NCBI GenBank assembly: GCA_035644155.1 | Contig: DASQPC010000054.1 | Span: 1 to 27,260, forward strand | Direction of reading: 5' to 3' | Origin: DATIGJ01 sp035644155 | GTDB taxonomy: Bacteria > Patescibacteriota > Microgenomatia > Levybacterales > UBA12049 | DNA length: 27,260 nt | In this document: positions 7,922-14,978 of the stretch, in pieces | Position numbering within the stretch: position 1 is the stretch's first letter | How the letters are laid out: every line of letters begins with the position of its first letter | Position numbers and translations under genes: made by a program | Notes under the pieces: model-generated | Database searches by the model: none | Told to the model about the DNA's origin: nothing | What the model saw: the letters and a program-made list of their open reading frames with translations, nothing else

Positions 7922-8572
7922 ATGAAGTTGCTTGTTGGTCTTGGCAATCCTGGAGAGAAGTATGAAAATACCCGCCATAACTTTGGCTTCATGGTTATTG
8001 AACAATTCCTCAAAGATTTTGAATCCCTCAAAAACACGGTATGGTTTCTTAATGAAAAAGTAAAAAGCGATATCGCTCTTATTGATTGGAAACCCAAAGT
8101 CGGACCAGAAGAACGATTGATTCTTGCAAAGCCCAAAACCTATATGAATAATTCTGGCATGGCTGTTAGTCTTTTGGCGTCATACTACAAAATTGATCCT
8201 GCGGATATATGGATTGTCTATGATGAGCTGGATTTACCGCTTGGCACGATAAAAATCCGCTTTGGTGGTGCTGGTGCTGGCCATCATGGTGTTGAATCAG
8301 TGATGGAAGCATTGGGGACTGATAAGTTTTGGCGCTATCGTCTTGGGATAGGTGTTTCCCATCCTCACACAGGCAGGGAAGCCAGGGAAGATGGGAAAGA
8401 ACACGCACTAAGTAGACAAAATATCAAGGATGCACAAGATTTTGTCCTTGGAAAGTTTGGTCATAATGATCAAGGGAAAGTCAGGGAGCTTATCAAACAC
8501 GGATCACAGGCGCTACAGATGGCTTTAGAAAAGGGAATTGATGCTGCGATGAATAGGTATAATACAAAATAA
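7922..8572 (+). CDS. pth: Peptidyl-tRNA hydrolase
   Basis: Releases peptides from prematurely dissociated peptidyl-tRNA so that the tRNA is recycled. The N-terminus (VGLGNPGEKYENTRHNFGF) carries Asn9 and catalytic His19. YMNNSG gives Asn76 and YDELDLP gives Asp101, equivalent to Asn68 and Asp93 of E. coli. The position equivalent to E. coli Asn114 is His122 (GHHG instead of GHNG), which is unusual. The 216-aa length is slightly above the typical 190-200. An insertion of about 20 residues between strand and helix near KPKVGPEER probably explains this. An unknown gene follows after 14 nt and is probably cotranscribed. Confidence 0.96.
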   Translation: MKLLVGLGNPGEKYENTRHNFGFMVIEQFLKDFESLKNTVWFLNEKVKSDIALIDWKPKVGPEERLILAKPKTYMNNSGMAVSLLASYYKIDPADIWIVYDELDLPLGTIKIRFGGAGAGHHGVESVMEALGTDKFWRYRLGIGVSHPHTGREAREDGKEHALSRQNIKDAQDFVLGKFGHNDQGKVRELIKHGSQALQMALEKGIDAAMNRYNTK

Positions 8573-8586
8573 TCTGCCCTTTTTTT

Positions 8587-9045
8587 ATGAGTTACGAACA
8601 TCAAAAACTAGGACTTAATCCGGAAGAATTGAGTAAAAATCTTGCGGAAAAGGGCTACTATGTTCTTCCATCTGGTACGAATGCACGGGTGCGGTTAGTT
8701 CTTGAAGGAGCGACACCAGATGCACCAAGGATTCTGACAGATCATAAAAGAGTAACATTACAGGAGCCATGGGAAGTAAACTTAGGTAATCCAGATGATA
8801 TTTTTCTGAAACCAGCAAAAGAGAATAATGTTGTTTTGAGACTTATAGATATAACGCCTGGTGAATTTCCTCAATTCAGAGAAGAAGATTATGCAGATAT
8901 TCCTCCAGAAGAGCGTCCAAGAGGAGTAACTCCAGAGCAAGCTATTGGAGGGATTTTTCTTAACGCACATAGGATCAATCTACCGGATTCGGTTGCAGAT
9001 AGAATTCTTGCAGTTGATTTAATAGTTCCCCTTAGCAAAATCTAA
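8587..9045 (+). CDS. Unrecognised 152-aa soluble protein
   Basis: Begins MSYEHQK 14 nt after pth, just after a T-rich stretch, with no clear SD. The sequence is acidic and proline-rich, with alternating hydrophobic residues that suggest a mostly beta protein. No membrane segment, signal peptide, Cys pair or catalytic signature is visible. It may be read from the pth promoter. Function unknown. Confidence 0.72.
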   Translation: MSYEHQKLGLNPEELSKNLAEKGYYVLPSGTNARVRLVLEGATPDAPRILTDHKRVTLQEPWEVNLGNPDDIFLKPAKENNVVLRLIDITPGEFPQFREEDYADIPPEERPRGVTPEQAIGGIFLNAHRINLPDSVADRILAVDLIVPLSKI

Positions 9046-9130
9046 AAACTAAGATTGGAAATACTGTTATCTCGTTGGCATCACTTATGGAATCTTCGAG
9101 ATTTCTCAGCCAATACTTGGCGATCGTTGA

Positions 9131-9160
9131 TTGCTAATGATTGCGTGACTACGCTATACT
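9131..9160 (+). promoter_or_regulatory. Promoter TTGCTA-N18-TATACT
   Basis: -35 TTGCTA (9131-9136) and -10 TATACT (9155-9160). The predicted +1 is near 9167, just before ATG 9170 and downstream of the alternative GTG at 9164, which therefore cannot be the start from this promoter. Confidence 0.5.
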
Positions 9161-9169
9161 ACAGTGGCT

Positions 9170-9436
9170 ATGCAGTCGATTAAAAACGTCCTGACGAAAT
9201 TTAATCCTACAACCGACAAGTATGTCTCCCGTGAATTCCAAACATTTGGTCTTCATCTCACAGATGCGCTTGATGACTATAAGCACAAAAGTCTCTATAT
9301 GCGTCTTGCTAAAACAGTACACCGCTCAGTTCTTGAAAAAGCATTAAGTTTTGCCATTGATAGTAAAGCAGATAACAAAGGCGCGCTTTTTATGTGGAAA
9401 CTAAAAGAGCTCAGACAGATCCAAGATAAAAAATAA
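9170..9436 (+). CDS. Unrecognised 88-aa helical protein
   Basis: Start ATG 9170 is preferred over the in-frame GTG two codons earlier because of the promoter position. The product is basic, probably all alpha, with segments such as TDALDDYKHKSLYMRLAKT, and has no Cys. Small proteins of this appearance are frequent in CPR genomes, but I cannot name the family. The acylphosphatase gene follows after 20 nt, so the two are probably in one transcript. Confidence 0.72.
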   Translation: MQSIKNVLTKFNPTTDKYVSREFQTFGLHLTDALDDYKHKSLYMRLAKTVHRSVLEKALSFAIDSKADNKGALFMWKLKELRQIQDKK

Positions 9437-9456
9437 AACATCTTTGAGATTTCATT

Positions 9457-9735
9457 ATGCAGGCACATCTTTTTATTTCAGGAAAGGTTCAAGGGGTGGG
9501 ATTTCGATACTTTGTCCGCAGCAATGCTAAGCGACTTGGAATTACTGGTTGGGTCAGAAATACTGAAGATGGCGGAGTAGAAGTAGCCGCGCAAGGAGAG
9601 AAGGAGCCACTTGAGGCACTGATTGCTCTTTGCCGAAAAGGACCCTTTCTGGCAGACGTACAACATATTGGTGTAGAATGGGAAGGCGTTGTAGAGCACT
9701 ATAAAGATTTTTCTCTTAGTATAGATCATGACTGA
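9457..9735 (+). CDS. acyP: Acylphosphatase
   Basis: Hydrolyses acyl phosphates. The 92-aa product has the family signature GKVQGVGFRYFV with substrate-binding Arg17, and GWVRNTEDGGVEV with catalytic Asn35. Length is standard for the single-domain enzyme. Its TGA overlaps the start of the next gene by 8 nt (ATGACTGA), indicating translational coupling. Confidence 0.95.
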   Translation: MQAHLFISGKVQGVGFRYFVRSNAKRLGITGWVRNTEDGGVEVAAQGEKEPLEALIALCRKGPFLADVQHIGVEWEGVVEHYKDFSLSIDHD

Positions 9736-10300
9736 GGCAATTACATTAGTTGAAACAAGAAATCGTGAAGTCATCGTAGAGCAATCGCTACCTCGTGAGG
9801 TTGGAGCATTGCAGACTGTGTGGAATAAGGTAACGCCAATTTTAGATACTCTTAAACCAGAAACGCCGCAAACAGTTGATGGGCTATCACGAAAAAATAT
9901 TGAAATGCTTTTTAGTCTTGGAACAGTACGTGCGTTTGTAGATTCACAACAACTCCAGCAGGAATTTGATTCAGAAGAATGGAAACGATCAATTGTTGAT
10001 CCGCTTGGCGCCTCACTCCGACTGTATATCCAGCCAAAAGATAGAAAGGTAGCAGGAGATGTGATGCTTACGTATATAAAAGGCGTGGGTGATTCTCCTG
10101 AGTCAGTGGAGCTTCGCAGTAGCTTGGAAGGCGTGCCGTATCAAAATTTACATCTACAGCTCTACCAAGATGGCGAGTATAAGATAAAGGTCGTGGAAGG
10201 TGAAGGGGAAGAAGCAAGAACAGTACAAATTGATTCACAGACAACTGAAACAGGTAAATCAGTTTGGAACATAACAGAACCTCCAAAGAAAAAGACCTAA
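9728..10300 (+). CDS. Unrecognised 190-aa protein coupled to acyP
   Basis: ATG 9728 lies within the end of acyP. The protein is soluble and acidic with a Pro/Lys tail. The middle (about residues 75-115) has alternating hydrophobic residues typical of beta strands. No membrane segment, Cys or known motif. It converges on the minus-strand dsbA-like gene with only 11 nt between them. Function unknown. Confidence 0.72.
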   Translation: MTEAITLVETRNREVIVEQSLPREVGALQTVWNKVTPILDTLKPETPQTVDGLSRKNIEMLFSLGTVRAFVDSQQLQQEFDSEEWKRSIVDPLGASLRLYIQPKDRKVAGDVMLTYIKGVGDSPESVELRSSLEGVPYQNLHLQLYQDGEYKIKVVEGEGEEARTVQIDSQTTETGKSVWNITEPPKKKT

Positions 10301-10311
10301 GAGAAATATTT

Positions 10312-11064
10312 TTATTGTTTCTTCAACTCTTGCTCAATTACTTTTTGTAGATCAGCATAGGGAACCGCACCGACAACTCGTACGCCATTTACGAACAATG
10401 TTGGAGTTGCGTCAACTTGGAATTTCTTTGCATCGGCAGAATCTTTATCAACATTTTTTTGATATTTTGTATTTTCTAGACAACTTCGAAATTGTGTTGT
10501 ATCCATACCCAATTGCCCAGCAATGTCAGTGAGTTTGTCTGTTGTATACATTGAGGTATCTGTCTCTTCAGGTTGATTGGCATAGAGATAATCATGCATA
10601 TCCCAAAATCTGTTTTGTTCGTTGGCACATTCTATTGCGTTCCCTGCGGTAATTGAGGCAGCTCCTAAGAATTCAAAATGCCGAAAAGCAAATTGCACTT
10701 TTCCGGTATCAATATAATCTTTTCTTAAAGAAGGAAGGGTATTTTTAAAAAATTGGTCACAGAATGGACATCTGAGATCTGCGAATTCAACAACGGTAAT
10801 TTTTGCATCTTTGTTTCCAAGGAGAGGAAAATGTCCGCTGCTCAAATTTTTCACCACAGGAGGAGGAGTTGGTGCGGCTGCTTGCCCTTGGGCGGAGGTT
10901 GGTGTTGGGGTATTAACGACTTGCTGGAGATACATGACTTTATTTGTTAGCATACCAAGCACAAATGCAAAGATCACCAGACTTATCACAAGGAAGCCAT
11001 TGGCACCGGTTTGTTTAAAGGTAAATCGTGGAAGAGGGATAGTAAAAGAGCGTTCTTCTTTCAT
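10312..11064 (-). CDS. Membrane-anchored DsbA-like thiol:disulfide oxidoreductase
   Basis: A 250-aa protein with one transmembrane segment at about residues 23-46, a Pro/Thr/Ala-rich linker at 51-70, then a thioredoxin-fold domain of the DsbA/BdbD type (Thioredoxin_4). The active site is CPFC at 99-102, and the cis-Pro loop is ATPT near residue 219. The topology puts the active site outside the cytoplasmic membrane, where it would oxidise or isomerise Cys pairs of exported proteins. A second Cys pair (ANEQ and FRSCLEN regions) may form a structural disulfide. It has its own extended -10 inside the end of the upstream HAD gene. Confidence 0.93.
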   Translation of the reverse strand: MKEERSFTIPLPRFTFKQTGANGFLVISLVIFAFVLGMLTNKVMYLQQVVNTPTPTSAQGQAAAPTPPPVVKNLSSGHFPLLGNKDAKITVVEFADLRCPFCDQFFKNTLPSLRKDYIDTGKVQFAFRHFEFLGAASITAGNAIECANEQNRFWDMHDYLYANQPEETDTSMYTTDKLTDIAGQLGMDTTQFRSCLENTKYQKNVDKDSADAKKFQVDATPTLFVNGVRVVGAVPYADLQKVIEQELKKQ

Positions 11065-11070
11065 TCTTTT

Positions 11071-11820
11071 TTATTGTAACACAAATTTTTCAATCACAGC
11101 AACAACGCCATCCTGTTCAACTGGAGGAGCAATATAGTCCGCAATTGCTTTAAGATCGGCAACAGCATTGCCCATTGCGACCTTGAGTCCACATGCCATA
11201 AGAAGCGGAAAATCATTATAACCATCGCCAACGCCAATGATTTCGTTAGGTTCAATTCTAAGACGTTTTGCCACCTCAAAAATTGCGTGTTGCTTTGTGG
11301 CAAGCACATGAGAGATGTTTAGAACGATATATCCCTGATCCCAACTCAAAATTTTATGTGCTGTAGCAGTTGAGATATGAGTAAGTTTGTTTATAATTTC
11401 GTCTGCAACTTCCTCCGAGAGATTTATAGCGAGAATATTAAAAACTTTTTCTGTGAATTTCTGAAGAGGGGAATATCTGCTATGACCCTGTTTGTAGTCA
11501 ATGACGATTGGTATATCGTAAGCTGTTAGTATTGACAAGATTGGGGTAAGATCTTTGTTCTCAAGCGATTTTTCGTAAATAAGTTTTCGCGATGCGCCAT
11601 CGATAATTTGTGACCCTCCAAGGAGAATAACAGGATTTGTAATATGCAAAACATCCAAAATTGTCTGTGCTTTTCCTAATGGCCTTCCGGTGGCAATACA
11701 AACAAAAAGTTTCTTTTGGGCTTTTTTTATTGCCTTAACAACCGCGGGTGAAGGAAGGGCGTCCGGATAATTAAGAACTGTTGTTCCGTCAAGATCCAGC
11801 ATCAGGGCTTTGTAGTGCAT
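11071..11820 (-). CDS. Cof-type HAD-family phosphatase
   Basis: A 249-aa hydrolase. Motif I is DLDGTTV with nucleophile Asp9 and acid/base Asp11. Motif II is the ATGRP block. The C-terminal motif IV, GVGDGYNDFPLL, and the AMGNAVADLK segment are typical of the Cof (type IIB, C2-cap) branch, which dephosphorylates sugar phosphates or small phospho-metabolites. Start ATG 11820 is chosen because a TATAAT lies exactly 7 nt upstream; the longer frame from TTG 11835 would begin inside that box. The promoter is back to back with the csoR promoter. Confidence 0.93.
   Translation of the reverse strand: MHYKALMLDLDGTTVLNYPDALPSPAVVKAIKKAQKKLFVCIATGRPLGKAQTILDVLHITNPVILLGGSQIIDGASRKLIYEKSLENKDLTPILSILTAYDIPIVIDYKQGHSRYSPLQKFTEKVFNILAINLSEEVADEIINKLTHISTATAHKILSWDQGYIVLNISHVLATKQHAIFEVAKRLRIEPNEIIGVGDGYNDFPLLMACGLKVAMGNAVADLKAIADYIAPPVEQDGVVAVIEKFVLQ
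11073..11081 (-). promoter_or_regulatory. Extended -10 promoter of the dsbA-like gene
   Basis: On the minus strand the box reads TGT plus TACAAT, eight nt before the ATG at 11064. The predicted leader is about 2 nt. It overlaps the last codons of the HAD gene. Confidence 0.6.
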
Positions 11821-11826
11821 AGCGGT

Positions 11827-11832
11827 ATTATA
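11827..11832 (-). promoter_or_regulatory. -10 box placing +1 on the HAD start codon
   Basis: Minus-strand TATAAT. Seven nt downstream of its last base is the A of ATG 11820, so the mRNA is predicted to be fully leaderless. Confidence 0.6.
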
Positions 11833-11846
11833 CAAGATTTAAATAC

Positions 11847-11875
11847 TTGACATATCCCTGGTGGGGGGATATGAT
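11847..11875 (+). promoter_or_regulatory. csoR operon promoter with embedded copper operator
   Basis: -35 TTGACA (11847-11852) and -10 TATGAT (11870-11875) are spaced exactly 17 nt apart. The spacer is filled by a dyad: ATATCCC (11852-11858), seven nt, GGGATAT (11866-11872). G/C-rich pseudo-palindromes of this kind are known CsoR operators. Binding here would block RNA polymerase, and Cu(I)-loaded CsoR would release. Assigning the dyad to CsoR is inference from adjacency and sequence resemblance. Confidence 0.8.
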
Positions 11876-11904
11876 AGTATGGTCTTCCAATAGATTCAGG
11901 AGAT

Positions 11905-12177
11905 ATGACATACCGGCCAAAAGACACGCAAGAACGAATTATACACCGACTCAAAATCGCCAAAGGCCATCTCGAGAAAGTGATCAAGATGCTAGAAGAA
12001 GATAGCTACTGTATCGACGTCTTGCATCAATCGCAAGCTGTACAAGCAAGTCTCAAAGAAACTGACAATCTCATTTTGGAGAATCATCTCAAGACTTGCG
12101 TTGCCGAGTCAATACAAAAAGGGAAGAGTGAAGAGGCAATTGCTGAAGTCATGCAGGTATTTAAAAAAAATAAATAA
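11905..12177 (+). CDS. csoR: Copper-sensing transcriptional repressor CsoR
   Basis: A 90-aa all-helical DUF156-family repressor. The Cu(I) ligand set Cys36, His61 and Cys65 is complete and falls at the same numbers as in M. tuberculosis CsoR. The N-terminal basic helix (RLKIAKGHLEKVIKML) is the DNA-contacting region of the family. A clear SD (AGGAG) sits 4 nt before ATG 11905, unlike most genes in the window. It is first in the copper operon and should repress it when copper is low. The C-terminal Lys-rich tail is short. Confidence 0.95.
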   Translation: MTYRPKDTQERIIHRLKIAKGHLEKVIKMLEEDSYCIDVLHQSQAVQASLKETDNLILENHLKTCVAESIQKGKSEEAIAEVMQVFKKNK

Positions 12178-12193
12178 TTATGCAACACGGTCC

Positions 12194-12565
12194 ATGGAAA
12201 TAGATAAATTATTTATAGCATTATTTAGTTTGGGTGGTATCGCATTTACTTATTGGTTTTTCTTAATGAAACCAGAAGAAAAAGCAATCGAGGTTAAAAA
12301 TAATACTATTGATGTTATCGTGGAAGGTGGATACTCACCCAATGTTATCTCAATTCCTAAAGGTAAACCAACGACAATTAATTTTTTTCGAAAAGATCCT
12401 TCAAGCTGTTTAGAAGAAGTTGTTTTAGGAGACTTTAAAATAAGAAAATATTTACCTCTGAATCAAAAAGTGTCAATTACTCTTACACCACAAAAAATAG
12501 GTGAATTTGATTATACATGTGGGATGAATATGTTTCATGGGGAAATCATAGTCGAAAGATCCTGA
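12194..12565 (+). CDS. Membrane-anchored cupredoxin-like copper protein
   Basis: A 123-aa protein with an N-terminal transmembrane helix at about residues 6-25 and an outward-facing cupredoxin domain. Probable copper ligands are the Cys in the SSCLEE loop and the Cys, Met and His in the C-terminal loop CGMNMFHG. The start ATG 12194 removes a longer frame that would overlap csoR. It belongs to the Cupredoxin_1 type often encoded beside CopA. The likely role is binding or buffering extracytoplasmic copper, possibly receiving it from CopA. The stop codon overlaps a dispersed repeat (12561-12581). Confidence 0.88.
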   Translation: MEIDKLFIALFSLGGIAFTYWFFLMKPEEKAIEVKNNTIDVIVEGGYSPNVISIPKGKPTTINFFRKDPSSCLEEVVLGDFKIRKYLPLNQKVSITLTPQKIGEFDYTCGMNMFHGEIIVERS

Positions 12566-12581
12566 GCAAAGCCGAAGGGTT
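12561..12581 (+). repeat. Dispersed CCTGAG...CGAAGG repeat before copA
   Basis: A 21-nt copy of a motif seen at three further places: a degenerate in-frame version at 14154-14174 (17/21 matches), the inserted palindrome at 13303-13392, and 27091-27113 inside intron 2. It supplies the stop codon of the cupredoxin gene and ends just before the copA start. Confidence 0.6.
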
Positions 12582-12588
12582 AAATAAT

Positions 12589-14973
12589 ATGACAGAAATT
12601 AAAGAATCATTTCCAATTAAAGGAACACACTGTGCATCTTGTGTACGAGTTACCGAACGAGCATTGAAGAAAGTGCCAGGCGTTACAGAAGCAGTCGTCA
12701 ATTTGGCAACAGAGAAGGCAACAGTTACCTATGATAGTGACTCTTGCACAAGAGAGCAGCTAGCAGATGCAGTTACCAAGATAGGTTATCGTTTGGAGCT
12801 TGAAGAAAAAGGTGAAGAATTAGCTCAAGCTGAAAAACAAAAAGAGCTGCAATTACTTCGCAATAAAGTGATTTTGAGTTTATTTCTCGGCGGCTTAATT
12901 CTTTGGGGAAGTTTTCCAGGTCTTATGAACACCGCTCCTCCATTGCTCCATAACTTTTGGCTCCAACTATTGTTAGCAATACCTGTGCAATTCTGGGCTG
13001 GCTCTGAATTTTACAAAACTGCTATTTCAGCATTCAAACATCGAACCTCCAATATGGACACCCTTGTAGCACTGGGCACAACAGTCGCGTTTGTTTACTC
13101 TGCTTTTATAACCATTTTTCCGCAGGCTTTTATGAATTTAGGTGTTGAAATTATGCCTTACTTTGATGTCGCAACAATTGTCATTGGACTTATTCTTCTC
13201 GGTCGATACTTTGAAGCAAAAGCCAAAGCAGGCACATCAGGGGCAATTAAGAAATTGATTGGACTTCAAGCAAAAACAGCACGCGTCCTTCGTTCATCCT
13301 CTGTTATTCCGAACAAAGCCCAGGAATCTCAAACCACCCAATCTCTAAAGCACCACAGTGGCGCTAGATCCTTCCACGTTGGTCGGGATGACAAGTATGT
13401 AGAAATTGATATACCGATTGATCAAGTCGAAATTGGAGATATTCTTCGTGTTCGACCAGGAGAAAAAATTCCTGTAGATGGAGAAATTATTGAGGGAGAA
13501 TCATCTGTGGATGAATCAATGATTTCTGGTGAAAGTATTCCAGTTGATAAAACGAAAGGAGATAAAGTCATTGGCGCAACGATTAATAAATCAGGAACAT
13601 TTATCTATAAAGCTATGAAAGTAGGCTCGGATACTCTGCTTGCTCAAATTATAAAGTTGGTTGAGCAAGCACAAGGAAGTAAGGCTCCAATTCAACGCCT
13701 TGCTGATACGGTCTCTTCCTATTTTGTGCCGATTGTGATTATGCTGGCGTTTGCGACGTTTGGAATTTGGTATATTTTTGGAGCAGAGCCTGTCTTTTTA
13801 TATGCAATGCTTAATACCGTTGCCGTTCTTATTATTGCCTGTCCGTGCGCAATGGGTCTAGCGACTCCTACGGCAATTATGGTAGGTACTGGGAAAGGAG
13901 CAGAGAACGGTATTTTAATAAAAGATGCAGAAAGTTTGGAAACAGCAAACAAGATTGATACAGTTGTTTTTGATAAAACAGGAACACTCACAAAAGGAAA
14001 ACCGGAAGTGACAGATGTAATAAGAATTAAGAATCATGAATCAAGCATCAAGGATGAAAAGGGATTATTACGCTTTGCAGCGTCAATAGAAAAGGGCTCA
14101 GAACATTCGCTTGCTGAGGCAATTGTCAAAAAAGCCGAAGAATCAAAGCTTGTTCTAAGCACAGTCGAAGGGTTTAACGCAATTGCTGGATATGGTGTTA
14201 AAGGGATAATCGGTAGTAAAAACGTTCATTTTGGAAATAAAAGATTAATGGAAAGGGAGGAAATTAAGATCCACAAACAAGTTCAGGATGACATTGAGAA
14301 GCTAGAAAATGAGGGGAAAACAGTAATGCTTCTTGCAGTTGATAAAAAACTTTTTGGACTTATTGCTGTTGCAGATACAATAAAAGATACCGCAAAAGAA
14401 AGTGTTGCAGTCTTAAAGAAAAAAGGCATTGACGTCGTCATGATTACGGGCGATAACCAAAGGACAGCCAATACAATTGCCATAAAAGTAGGAATAGAAA
14501 AAGTTTTCGCAGAAATATTGCCTCAAGAAAAAGAAGAAATAGTCAAAAAATTGCAAGGTCTTGAATCAGGGATCATGATTCATGATTCAAGACCACATGT
14601 GGTCGCTTTCGTTGGAGACGGGATTAATGACGCACCTGCCCTTGCTACTGCGGATATTGGTATTGCAATTGGTACGGGAACAGATGTTGCCATTGAAGCT
14701 GCAGATATAACACTTATCAATAAAGACCTTCGATCGGTTGCATCAGTAATTGAACTTTCTCAAAAAACAATGCGGACAATAAAACTCAATTTATTTTGGG
14801 CGTTTGGCTATAACATTATTCTGATTCCTGTTGCCATGGGGCTTTTTTACCCATTTTTTCATATTCTCTTAAATCCAATCTTTGCATCTGTTGCAATGGC
14901 AAGTAGCTCAATTTCTGTTGTAGCCAATTCGCTTTTGTTAAAAAGAGTAAATCTTGCTAAAATTAAAGAATAA
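12589..14973 (+). CDS. copA: Cu(+)-exporting P1B-type ATPase
   Basis: A 794-aa copper pump that exports Cu(I) from the cytoplasm. In order: one N-terminal HMA domain with CASC at 15-18; the transmembrane pairs; the A-domain; the CPC metal site Cys418-Pro-Cys420; phosphorylation motif DKTGT from Asp462; MITGDN; and GDGIND at 676-681. The late helices carry YN and MASSS, the Cu(I)-subclass signature. Start ATG 12589 gives the normal N-terminus; longer frames overlap the cupredoxin gene. Oddities are a ~30-residue insertion in the A-domain (residues ~239-268) and a ~14-residue insertion before GDGIND, both encoded by palindromic DNA, and a KNHESSIKD segment near residues 481-489. All keep the frame. 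Confidence 0.97.
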   Translation: MTEIKESFPIKGTHCASCVRVTERALKKVPGVTEAVVNLATEKATVTYDSDSCTREQLADAVTKIGYRLELEEKGEELAQAEKQKELQLLRNKVILSLFLGGLILWGSFPGLMNTAPPLLHNFWLQLLLAIPVQFWAGSEFYKTAISAFKHRTSNMDTLVALGTTVAFVYSAFITIFPQAFMNLGVEIMPYFDVATIVIGLILLGRYFEAKAKAGTSGAIKKLIGLQAKTARVLRSSSVIPNKAQESQTTQSLKHHSGARSFHVGRDDKYVEIDIPIDQVEIGDILRVRPGEKIPVDGEIIEGESSVDESMISGESIPVDKTKGDKVIGATINKSGTFIYKAMKVGSDTLLAQIIKLVEQAQGSKAPIQRLADTVSSYFVPIVIMLAFATFGIWYIFGAEPVFLYAMLNTVAVLIIACPCAMGLATPTAIMVGTGKGAENGILIKDAESLETANKIDTVVFDKTGTLTKGKPEVTDVIRIKNHESSIKDEKGLLRFAASIEKGSEHSLAEAIVKKAEESKLVLSTVEGFNAIAGYGVKGIIGSKNVHFGNKRLMEREEIKIHKQVQDDIEKLENEGKTVMLLAVDKKLFGLIAVADTIKDTAKESVAVLKKKGIDVVMITGDNQRTANTIAIKVGIEKVFAEILPQEKEEIVKKLQGLESGIMIHDSRPHVVAFVGDGINDAPALATADIGIAIGTGTDVAIEAADITLINKDLRSVASVIELSQKTMRTIKLNLFWAFGYNIILIPVAMGLFYPFFHILLNPIFASVAMASSSISVVANSLLLKRVNLAKIKE
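13303..13392 (+). repeat. Palindromic element inserted in frame in copA
   Basis: Two 27-nt arms (13303-13329 and 13366-13392) are inverted relative to each other with 18/27 matches and flank 36 nt. The arms look like the ATTCCGAACAAAGC...GGAATCT type of dispersed bacterial palindromic repeat. The 90-nt element encodes residues ~239-268, at a place where normal CopA proteins have a short turn. Confidence 0.75.
14557..14594 (+). repeat. Perfect 12-bp inverted repeat inside copA
   Basis: GGTCTTGAATCA (14557-14568) and TGATTCAAGACC (14583-14594) are perfect inverted arms around 14 nt. The encoded extra peptide (GLESGIMIHDSRPH) separates KKLQ from VVAFVGDGIND, which are almost adjacent in typical CopA. 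Confidence 0.75.
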
Positions 14974-14978
14974 ATGGT

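Noticed and set aside
11821..11835. TTG start for the HAD phosphatase
   Set aside because: The codons fall on the TATAAT box; ATG 11820 gives the usual family N-terminus.
12101..12193. Longer N-terminus of the cupredoxin protein from 12101
   Set aside because: It overlaps the end of csoR, and the extension is basic and precedes a clear membrane anchor that starts at ATG 12194.
12517..12588. Longer N-terminus of CopA from 12517
   Set aside because: It overlaps the conserved end of the cupredoxin domain in another frame; the HMA domain begins properly after ATG 12589.
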